Source of the DNA: JAPOUP01 sp965199865
GTDB taxonomy: Bacteria > Pseudomonadota > Alphaproteobacteria > Rhodobacterales > Rhodobacteraceae
DNA: 64,000 nucleotides
Assembly (NCBI GenBank): GCA_965199865.1
Contig: CBDATU010000020.1
Span: 496,001 to 560,000 of the forward strand
Direction: 5' to 3'
The stretch's first letter is position 1, and each line of letters starts with the position of its first letter. The translations under genes were made by a program, and so were the position numbers. Shown here one piece after another: positions 45,273-52,217 of this stretch. Under the pieces are notes generated by a model. It was given only the letters and a program-made list of their open reading frames with translations, did no database searches and had not been told where the DNA came from.

Positions 45273-46382
45273 TCATTCCAGTGGAATCCTGCGGGTACCC
45301 TCGATTGACAGCCCGTAGCCTTCAAGTCCCACCACTTTGGGCTTCGGGGAATTGGTCAGAAGAATCAGCCGGGAGAGCCCAAGAGAACTCAGTATCTGAG
45401 CCCCCAGCCCATATTGCCGCAATGTCTGTGGCGAAACCTCGTCTTCCATAACCAGCTTCATGTGAGTATCGCGCAGAAGCACTATCGCTCCCCTGCCCTG
45501 TCTGGCGATTTCCTTCATGGCACAGCCGAACTCACCGGCACGGCCCGGATTTCCGACACCAACGACATCCAGCATCGGATCCAGCGTATGCATACGAACA
45601 AGTACCGGTTCATCCCCGGAAATATCCCCCTTTACCAGAACAATGTGTTCCGCCCCATGGGTTTCGTCCGTGTAGATCCGCAACTGCCAATCGCCACCGA
45701 ATTCCGACCGAATCCTCTTCTGCTCCGTAACTCTCACCAGATTGTCATAGCGACGACGGTAAGCGATCAGATCGGAAATCGTACCGACCCTGATGCCATG
45801 CTTCTGGGCAAAGGCTATCAGGTCCGGCAATCGGGCCATCGAACCGTCATCATTCATTATTTCGCAGATCACGGCGGAGGGGTTCAGACCTGCGAGCCGG
45901 GCAATGTCGACCGCCGCCTCGGTATGACCCGCCCGCACCAGAACGCCACCACTACGGGCACGCAGTGGAAAGACGTGGCCAGGCGTGGCAATGTCGGAAG
46001 CGGTCTTGGAAGGGTCGATGGCAACCGCAACCGTATGGGCCCTGTCATGGGCGGAGATGCCGGTGGTGACGCCCTCACGCGCCTCGATCGATACGGTGAA
46101 CGCGGTTTCGTGCCGACTCGAGTTGTACGACGCCATCAGTGGCAGACCAAGCGCATCGATCCGTTCGCCCGGCAGGGATAGGCAGATCAGGCCACGTCCA
46201 TGGGTAGCCATGAAATTGATTGCATCCGGCGTGCACATCTGCGCCGGAATCACGAGATCACCTTCATTCTCGCGATGTTCATGATCGACAAGAATGAACA
46301 TACGTCCATTACGTGCTGTTTCGATTATCTCGTCAATGGACGAGACCGCATCTCGATAGTGGCTGTCCTGTCCGTCGGCCAT
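45273..46382 (-). CDS. ribB: 3,4-dihydroxy-2-butanone-4-phosphate synthase with degenerate GTP cyclohydrolase II-like domain
   Basis: 369 residues. The N-terminal DHBP synthase domain is complete: DHEHRENEGDLVIPAQ (acidic metal loop, about 31-46), THGRGLICLSL, SAHDRAHTV, TPGHVFPLRARSGGVL and RAGHTEAAVD. The C-terminal half aligns with GTP cyclohydrolase II but lacks its three zinc cysteines (here VGVGNPGRAGEFGCAM) and the arginine-rich active-site strand (here VLLRDTHMKL). So probably only the synthase is active and cyclohydrolase must be encoded elsewhere. Start ATG 46382. The order ribE-ribB-ribH-nusB continues on the minus strand. Confidence 0.93.
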   Translation of the reverse strand: MADGQDSHYRDAVSSIDEIIETARNGRMFILVDHEHRENEGDLVIPAQMCTPDAINFMATHGRGLICLSLPGERIDALGLPLMASYNSSRHETAFTVSIEAREGVTTGISAHDRAHTVAVAIDPSKTASDIATPGHVFPLRARSGGVLVRAGHTEAAVDIARLAGLNPSAVICEIMNDDGSMARLPDLIAFAQKHGIRVGTISDLIAYRRRYDNLVRVTEQKRIRSEFGGDWQLRIYTDETHGAEHIVLVKGDISGDEPVLVRMHTLDPMLDVVGVGNPGRAGEFGCAMKEIARQGRGAIVLLRDTHMKLVMEDEVSPQTLRQYGLGAQILSSLGLSRLILLTNSPKPKVVGLEGYGLSIEGTRRIPLE

Positions 46383-46650
46383 CTTCCCGCCCCTCGGATT
46401 CGCAGGCTAGTTATCGCGTAAGCGACATTGACGCCAGCGTGATTTGGCTGTGGTGGCGGTCAAATGCGGCGACATTCGCCAGCCAACCATCAGGCCATCT
46501 CTGCGTGCCTTTGCCGTTTAGCCGTGATGGGTTCGCAGGGATAGACTTGCGACATATCACATCTGCTCAGCATTCGGATTCGCTTCATAATTCATGGAAG
46601 AGATCCGAAACACGAACATCAGTCCGCGATTCAGGCCAGGCATCATCCAG

Positions 46651-47292
46651 TCATTGAATGGGCTGATCCGCAAATGGCTGGGAGTTTCGTAACCGGGCAA
46701 CGTAGCGCGCAAGCATGTCGACTTCAATATTGACCAGATCACCCTCGGTCACCCCGCTCCAGGTTGTGACCTTCCGGGTGTGGGATATGATATTGACGCC
46801 AAAACCGCGACCTACTGCTTCATTCACTGTCAGCGATGTGCCGTTCAGTGCGACGGAGCCCTTGGGCGCAATGAGCCGCGCAACATTTTCGGGCGCCCGA
46901 AACTCAACACGAAGGCTGTCTCCCTCAGATCGAACCGAAACCACCTCCGACACACCGTCAACATGGCCCGACACTATATGTCCACCTAGTTCATCACCCA
47001 CTTTCAGCGCACGCTCCAGATTTAGCAGCGTTCCCTTTGTCAGCCCTTCACGTCCGAAACGGGTAACCGACAATGTCTCAGCGCTAAGCTCAACATCGAA
47101 CCAGTTGCGCGACGTTGCCCCCGTCGGGGTCGAACCCAACCCGGTTACGGTCAGACAGATTCCATCACAGGCGATCGAGGTGCCAAGATCAATGGATTCG
47201 ATGTCATATTCTGTCGCGATTCGCGCCCTCATATCGCCACGCTGATCCACCTCCAATACTTCGCCGATGTCAGTGATGATGCCAGTGAACAT
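46651..47292 (-). CDS. ribE: Riboflavin synthase
   Basis: ATG at 47292 has GGAGGGG upstream; 213 residues. Two lumazine-binding repeats start MFTGIITDIGEVLEVDQRGD and GHIVSGHVDGVSEVVSV, with motif SIACDGICLTV in the first and LNGTSLTVNEAVG in the second. It converts two 6,7-dimethyl-8-ribityllumazine molecules to riboflavin and the pyrimidine. A 268-base gap separates it from ribB, without a recognisable FMN riboswitch. Confidence 0.95.
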   Translation of the reverse strand: MFTGIITDIGEVLEVDQRGDMRARIATEYDIESIDLGTSIACDGICLTVTGLGSTPTGATSRNWFDVELSAETLSVTRFGREGLTKGTLLNLERALKVGDELGGHIVSGHVDGVSEVVSVRSEGDSLRVEFRAPENVARLIAPKGSVALNGTSLTVNEAVGRGFGVNIISHTRKVTTWSGVTEGDLVNIEVDMLARYVARLRNSQPFADQPIQ

Positions 47293-47475
47293 AGGTAGAA
47301 CCCCTCCCTGCCAATTCGGACTAGCCCCGCGAGTCCCAAAGGGCAAGCGCCACCTCGTCCGGATTCCGCAGCTCAACCGACCTGCCAAAGATTCTGATCG
47401 CCGACAGTGAGCGCCTGCCTGCCACTTGTTCCTGAAGCCACCATCGTAGGACAAAAACACCCAAACCAAAACCTC

Positions 47476-47775
47476 CGTTCCACCCTGAAGCCGGAAACGC
47501 CCGGCTGGCCTCACCGGAGTTTCCACAACATCATCCATTGATTCTTTTTCATGAAGGAGGACATACAAGTGCAACACTTTTGGTAGCGGATTCCTCCCGG
47601 GTCGGTGCGGTATGTTGCGAATCGGCCAGGCATCGATGCCGGAACGCCGCCGATACCACCGTCAGATGGCGGTTCACCACGGAGGACGCGCGCATCAGGC
47701 TCAGAGCCCTATGCTCAGTAATTCAACCCCCGCTTCTACTCCGAAGCGCAACGCCCGGCCCTATCCTCAACGAAC
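47476..47775 (+). repeat. IS30-family scar with internal insertion
   Basis: CCGTTCCACCCTGAAG (47476) and GTGCAACACTTTTGGTAGCGG with TATGTTGCGAATCGGCCAGG (47568-47640) match the left part of the IS30 element at 25613-25700, but about 80 foreign bases separate the two pieces. Further on, CTCCGAAGCGCAACGCCCGGC (47742-47761) matches, inverted, the sequence just after hairpin B at 26981-27001. No transposase frame remains. Confidence 0.65.
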
Positions 47776-47780
47776 CTCCA

Positions 47781-48059
47781 TCAGTCCTCCTGATATTCCG
47801 TCGCAATGGTGGGCGGCACCCTTTCCTGGCCATCGACATTCGACGGAATCAGGCTGTTGCCGTGGATCCGGACACTTTCGGCACCGCCAAAGTCACAGTG
47901 GCTGTCCCGGGAAGCTCCCATATCTCCAGGAACGGTGCTGAAAATGACATTCTGGAAAATTCTGGATCCAGAGCTTTCCGGCATCTCCATCGGAGCGGTC
48001 CAGGTCTCCTCCAGCAGCCGGATTGTATACAGCTCCCCATACCAGGCACCAAGCATCAC
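47781..48059 (-). CDS. Possible small protein of unknown function
   Basis: 91 codons starting MMLGAWYGELYTIRLLEETW and ending QERVPPTIATEYQED. Codon use looks like that of neighbours, but no motif is recognised and the frame has no clear ribosome site. It overlaps nothing on its strand and lies just after ribD, so it could be a real gene of the rib operon or a fragment. Confidence 0.3.
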   Translation of the reverse strand: MMLGAWYGELYTIRLLEETWTAPMEMPESSGSRIFQNVIFSTVPGDMGASRDSHCDFGGAESVRIHGNSLIPSNVDGQERVPPTIATEYQED

Positions 48060-48117
48060 TGATGCACGATGCGATACGGCGGATGGAGCACCGACAACGC
48101 TCTCTGGATGGACTCTA

Positions 48118-49215
48118 TCAGGGAATTGCCCAACAATTCATCGCATCGGAGCCGACATTTCTCGACATCTCCAAACGAAACCGTTGAGCATTGGCTAAGC
48201 GTTCGAGTCCAAGGGCACCAATCGCAGGCGTGCCTTCCGCTCCAAGCGCCAGGCCGGCACTGAACACCGCAAGCCGATCAACAGCGCCGCACGACAGAAG
48301 CGATGCGGCGAGCGAACCACCTCCCTCGCAGAGCACCCGCGTCAGGCCAGCCGAGCCCAATACCTGAAGCGCGGCCACCGTATCAAGCTGACGATCCGGG
48401 CCGACCGGAACCTCCAGAAGTCGCGCTCCAAAACTTTCCCAGACATGGCAGACATCTGAATCCACGTCCGGGCCATGGCAAAGCCAGACCGGAATTTCCC
48501 CAGCTGTCCTTGCAAGCTGGCTGTTGACCGGAAGATCCAGACGCCGCGACAGCACAACCCTGACTGGCTGGCGTGTGATACCAAGTCCACGAACGGTTAG
48601 GGAAGGATCATCAGCACGAGCGGTGCCAGCCCCCACGAGCACGGCGTCATGGCGCGCGCGCATGGCATGTGTCATCCGACGGGCTTCCCGTCCGGTTATC
48701 CACCTGCTCTCGCCAGTGGCCGTGGCAATGCGGCCGTCCATGCTGGTAGCAAGCTTCAGGGTCACCATGGGCCGACCTCCCAGAATCCTGCTCAGAAAAC
48801 CGTGATTCAGGGCTTTGGCTTCGGCCGTCAGCATACCAGTGCTCACTTCAATCCCGGCATCCTCAAGAATCCTGACACCACCACCATTCACGCGTGGGTC
48901 CGGATCCAGAAGCGCCACAACCGCCCGCACCACACCCGCCCGAACCAGAGCCTCCGCGCAAGGTGGTGTCTGCCCATGATGGGAACAGGGCTCAAGCGTC
49001 AGATAGGCGGTCGCGCCACGCGCCAAACCGCCAGCCTGCGAGAGTGCCATGGTTTCAGCGTGAGGCCTTCCGCCATCCTGCGTCCAGCCGCGCCCCACAA
49101 TTCTTGCGTCCCTGACGAGGACACACCCAACCGACGGGTTCGGCCAGACATTACCAAGCCCCCGTCCTGCAAGGCAGAGCGCCAGGCGCAGAAACCGTTG
49201 ATCGACGTCCTTCAC
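48118..49215 (-). CDS. ribD: Bifunctional riboflavin biosynthesis deaminase/reductase
   Basis: 365 residues. Deaminase domain: PHAETMALSQAGG (zinc His, catalytic Glu, about 51-63) and LEPCSHHGQTPPCAEAL (zinc Cys pair). Reductase domain: LKLATSMDGRIATATGESRW and the NADPH-binding GGGSLAASLL near residue 300. Performs steps two and three of riboflavin synthesis. Its start at 49215 overlaps the nrdR stop (49212) by four bases. Confidence 0.95.
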   Translation of the reverse strand: MKDVDQRFLRLALCLAGRGLGNVWPNPSVGCVLVRDARIVGRGWTQDGGRPHAETMALSQAGGLARGATAYLTLEPCSHHGQTPPCAEALVRAGVVRAVVALLDPDPRVNGGGVRILEDAGIEVSTGMLTAEAKALNHGFLSRILGGRPMVTLKLATSMDGRIATATGESRWITGREARRMTHAMRARHDAVLVGAGTARADDPSLTVRGLGITRQPVRVVLSRRLDLPVNSQLARTAGEIPVWLCHGPDVDSDVCHVWESFGARLLEVPVGPDRQLDTVAALQVLGSAGLTRVLCEGGGSLAASLLSCGAVDRLAVFSAGLALGAEGTPAIGALGLERLANAQRFRLEMSRNVGSDAMNCWAIP

Positions 49216-49679
49216 TCTTCCCTGGCGGGCCTTGGACGCAGTTCGCTTACGAACTCCTCGAAATCATCCGCCGCCTGGAAATTCTTGTAAACGCTGGCAA
49301 AGCGGACGTAAGCCACCGTGTCAATCCGGGCGAGACTCTCCATCACGATCTCGCCGATCACGTTGGACTTGATGTCAGTCTTGCCAATGCTTTCCAGTCT
49401 CCGCACAATTCCAGAGATCATCTGCTCGATGCGATCAGGCTCAACCGGGCGCTTACGCATCGCGATCCGAATCGAACGCGCCAGCTTGTCACGGTCGAAA
49501 CTCTCACTGCGGCCATTTGACTTCCTGACGACCAGGTCACGAAGCTGGACACGTTCATATGTGGTGAACCGCCCACCACAGGATGTACAGAGTCTACGGC
49601 GTCGGATCGCCGCATTATCTTCTGCAGGCCGCGAGTCTTTAACCTGGGTGTCAACATTTCCGCAATACGGACAGCGCAT
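49212..49679 (-). CDS. nrdR: Transcriptional repressor NrdR
   Basis: 155 residues. Zinc ribbon C3-x-x-C6 and C31-x-x-C34 (MRCPYCGN, LCTSCGG) binds NrdR boxes upstream of ribonucleotide reductase genes. The ATP-cone domain follows (VVRKSNGRSESFDRDKLARS). It senses dATP/ATP. The position in front of ribD is conserved across many bacteria. About 165 bases of gap separate it from yjbQ. Confidence 0.96.
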   Translation of the reverse strand: MRCPYCGNVDTQVKDSRPAEDNAAIRRRRLCTSCGGRFTTYERVQLRDLVVRKSNGRSESFDRDKLARSIRIAMRKRPVEPDRIEQMISGIVRRLESIGKTDIKSNVIGEIVMESLARIDTVAYVRFASVYKNFQAADDFEEFVSELRPRPAREE

Positions 49680-49844
49680 GCCTTCCTCCGAGCTACTTCA
49701 GCAAATTTCCAGCGCGATAATAGGCTGAAACCGAACGGTTGTGTAGCAAAAAATCGGATGCACTCGATTTTGGGTATCGGCATGGATGGCGATGCGCGAG
49801 ACGGTGCGCGGCCCCTGTAGCTGGGCAACCATAACGGATTGATC

Positions 49845-50285
49845 CTAGTCAGCGGCGAAATGCGCCGAAACCATGCGCCGACGACCACGGGTTCGATGCT
49901 CGACCAGGTAAATGCCCTGCCAGGTCCCGAGGGCCATGCGACCGTTCCTAACCGGAATCGAAAGGCTGACGGGAAGCAGGGCCGCCCTGATATGGGCCGG
50001 CATATCATCCGGGCCCTCGATCGTATGGGTGAGATACCGCATGGTGGGATGATCGGCATCGGGAACCAGCCTGCGCAGAAAGCCGCTCAGATCCCGACAT
50101 ACATCCGGATCAGCATTTTCCTGAATCAGGATTGAACATGAGGTATGGCGAACGAACAGCGTCAGCAGTCCTGATGCAGATCCTGCACCACCGAGCCAGC
50201 GAACGACATCCACAGTGAACTCATGGAGCCCGCAGCCAGACGTCTGGATCGTAAATTCAGTCTGCAAAGGTTTCCCGTCCGACAT
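49845..50285 (-). CDS. YjbQ-family protein (UPF0047)
   Basis: ATG at 50285, 146 residues. Motifs RHTSCSILIQENADPDVCRD, HPTMRYLTHTIEGPDDMPAH and LGTWQGIYLVEHRTRGRRR include conserved His residues that bind a metal ion in known structures. Some members show weak thiamine-phosphate synthase activity, so the biological role is open. Confidence 0.9.
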   Translation of the reverse strand: MSDGKPLQTEFTIQTSGCGLHEFTVDVVRWLGGAGSASGLLTLFVRHTSCSILIQENADPDVCRDLSGFLRRLVPDADHPTMRYLTHTIEGPDDMPAHIRAALLPVSLSIPVRNGRMALGTWQGIYLVEHRTRGRRRMVSAHFAAD

Positions 50286-50460
50286 TGGCGCATTTCCAGC
50301 CGACCTGACCCTCAATGGCGGTGCCATTCCCTCGGCTCCGGACCGGCCAGTTCAACCCCGCGGCGACCTGCCAAATCATCCCGGGATCAGGAATCAGGTA
50401 CGATTCCATGTCAGAAACGCCACTGCGCAGGGTCTGGCCTGCAGCAGCTGGACTTCCCGT

Positions 50461-50973
50461 TCAGGCGGCGCGCGCCATCAGAACCTCATGGACCTGCGCC
50501 TGGGTTGACTGCTCGTCCGAACCGGAAACCGCGGCGAATTCCCTGGTAAGCCGCTCCAGCGCCGACTCGTATAGCTGACGTTCCGAATAGCTCTGCTCGC
50601 GCTGTTCATCGGTGCGATGCAGGTCGCGCACCACCTCCGCGATTGCGATCAGATCACCCGAATGGATCTTCTGCTCGTATTCCTGCGCCCGGCGTGACCA
50701 CATGGCACGCTTGACCCTGGCCTTGCCCCTCAGCGTTTTCATCGCCTTTGAAACGACATCCGGTGGCGAAAGCGACCGCATACCCACCTCAATGGCCTTG
50801 TTGGTCGGCACGCGCAGCGTCATCTTGTCCTTTTCAAAGGAAATCACGAAAAGTTCCAGATTGAATCCGGCGACTTCCTGTTCCTCAATGCGAACCACCT
50901 TTCCCACACCATGTGCGGGATACACCACGAATTCATTCGGCCGAAATGCCAGTCTCTTCGATCTTGCAGCCAT
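50461..50973 (-). CDS. carD: CarD-family RNA polymerase-binding regulator
   Basis: ATG at 50973 with GGGGAGGAA before it gives 170 residues. N-terminal CarD/TRCF-RID domain (FVVYPAHGVGKVVRIEEQEV, about 15-65) binds the beta subunit. The helical C-terminal part (AMWSRRAQEYEQKIHSGDLI) binds DNA at open complexes. It typically stabilises rRNA promoters. It follows fdxA in Rhodobacterales, as here. Confidence 0.93.
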   Translation of the reverse strand: MAARSKRLAFRPNEFVVYPAHGVGKVVRIEEQEVAGFNLELFVISFEKDKMTLRVPTNKAIEVGMRSLSPPDVVSKAMKTLRGKARVKRAMWSRRAQEYEQKIHSGDLIAIAEVVRDLHRTDEQREQSYSERQLYESALERLTREFAAVSGSDEQSTQAQVHEVLMARAA

Positions 50974-51456
50974 TCCGGTTCCTCCCCAAAGCCAGGCATC
51001 GTATTGCGGACACTCAGAATCGGTAACGGCCGCGCCCATGGATCCCAATGCAGCTGACCCGGGAACACAGCCGTAGCACCATCGTCAAAGAAATGTCAGA
51101 TTAGCAGGAACCACCGAAAAAATAAAGAGCCATTGTGGAAAATTCGGATCTTTCTCACGCTGGACACGTCCTGAATTTCCTTTCCGAAGGCTCCAAACGC
51201 CACCCAACGGACCTCTCCTCAATCCCAAACCTGGGGTTTTGGGAGTAATGTGGGTGAAATCCATTTCAGTCAGACGAGATTACACCCCCAGCTGCCCATC
51301 ATGGACATCTATCAGGCTTCTTCCGTGGCCATCCGACCCCTTCCGCGGCAACTTTGACTGCCACCTGCCACACAGCCGCGACACTGCTGCCATCCGGCGG
51401 GCATCAGGCACATAGCAATCAGGACATGCGGCAACGTGCCGCTACCACTACAGCCC
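50974..51456. other. carD-fdxA gap (about 480 bp)
   Basis: No gene seen. CCCAAACCTGGGGTTTTGGG (51223-51242) can form a short hairpin and may end the fdxA transcript. Slightly AT-rich stretch (51110-51135) may be part of the carD promoter. Confidence 0.4.
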
Positions 51457-51795
51457 TTACCCGCCTTCGCCAGGCTTCTCGGAAAAGTACTTCTCCAGCT
51501 TGCCCTCCTCACCATCGCGATCGTCGGCATCCGGTAACGGATCCTTCCTGGTGATGATCACCGGCCAGAGCTCCGAATACTTCCGGTTGAACTCCACCCA
51601 TCGTTCGGTGTCAGGCTCGGTATCGGGCAGAATGGCCTCGACGGGGCATTCCGGCTCACAGACACCGCAGTCGATACATTCGTCCGGGTGGATCACCAGC
51701 ATGTTCTCTCCCTCGTAGAAGCAGTCCACCGGACATACTTCCACACAATCCGTGTATTTGCAGCCGATGCAGTGGTCGTTGACGATGTAGGTCAT
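51457..51795 (-). CDS. fdxA: Seven-iron ferredoxin
   Basis: 112 residues. Cys positions C9, C12, C17, C21 and C40, C43, C46, C50 (CIGCKYTDCVEVC and CIDCGVCEPEC), the pattern of FdxA with one 3Fe-4S and one 4Fe-4S cluster. Cytoplasmic electron carrier. The acidic, charged C-terminus is normal. ATG at 51795, 50 bases after the S4 gene. Confidence 0.95.
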   Translation of the reverse strand: MTYIVNDHCIGCKYTDCVEVCPVDCFYEGENMLVIHPDECIDCGVCEPECPVEAILPDTEPDTERWVEFNRKYSELWPVIITRKDPLPDADDRDGEEGKLEKYFSEKPGEGG

Positions 51796-51844
51796 AGAGA
51801 GAATCCGTCCCTGCCCGGCGGCCTAGTTAGCCGAGTAACGGGCA

Positions 51845-52207
51845 TCAATCAAGGTTGGCGGCTTTGATGTGTGCGGCAATTCGGCGCTCCTTTCGACCCG
51901 GACGACCGGGCAGGGGCACTGGTGTGGCGACAGTCTCCTCCGAGGGTGCCGTCAGATCCTCATATAGAGCCACCGCTTCGGCTGCCGGACCACGGCGGCC
52001 TGCCAGTGCGACGATGCGAACGACCCGCACCCTCCGGCTTTGTCGGAATGTCAGAACGTCTCCAACCCCGACTGCGAAGGAAGGCTTCAGGATCCTATCG
52101 GAATTCACCCTGACATGTCCTTCCGAAACCGCTTTCGCAGCATTTGTACGCGTCCTGAAGTGACGGGCCTGCCAGAGCCACCTATCGATGCGGTCCTTCT
52201 GGCGTGG
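51845..52207 (-). CDS. S4-domain RNA-binding protein (Hsp15-like), start not found
   Basis: The S4 core is encoded from about 52189: RIDRWLWQARHFRTRTNAAK, then AVSEGHVRVNSDRILKPS and VGDVLTFRQSRRVRVV. Hsp15-like proteins bind stalled 50S subunits. Problem: the frame has no ATG, GTG or TTG between an in-frame TAG (52210-52208) and the GTG at 52108, and starting there would remove half the S4 domain. Either a start was lost or mutated (for example at the TAG), or a rare codon is used. It sits directly after the helicase, as in related genomes. The coordinates given cover the conserved reading frame. Confidence 0.7.
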   Translation of the reverse strand, partial: PRQKDRIDRWLWQARHFRTRTNAAKAVSEGHVRVNSDRILKPSFAVGVGDVLTFRQSRRVRVVRIVALAGRRGPAAEAVALYEDLTAPSEETVATPVPLPGRPGRKERRIAAHIKAANLD

Positions 52208-52217
52208 CTACCCCAAA

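Larger units (their letters stand above)
47293..48117. other. Debris between ribD and ribE (about 825 bp)
   Basis: In related genomes these genes are usually close. Three parts are visible on the minus strand or as scars. (1) 47330-47460 reads VLRWWLQEQVAGRRSLSAIR then IFGRSVELRNPDEVALALWD to a stop, like the C-terminus of an unknown protein. (2) 47476-47645 is an IS30 scar. (3) 48059-47781 is a 91-codon frame of unknown family. The rest is unassigned. Confidence 0.45.

Noticed and set aside
46383..46650. FMN riboswitch before ribB, or before ribE at 47293-47560
   Set aside because: The conserved RFN-element motifs could not be found in either leader.
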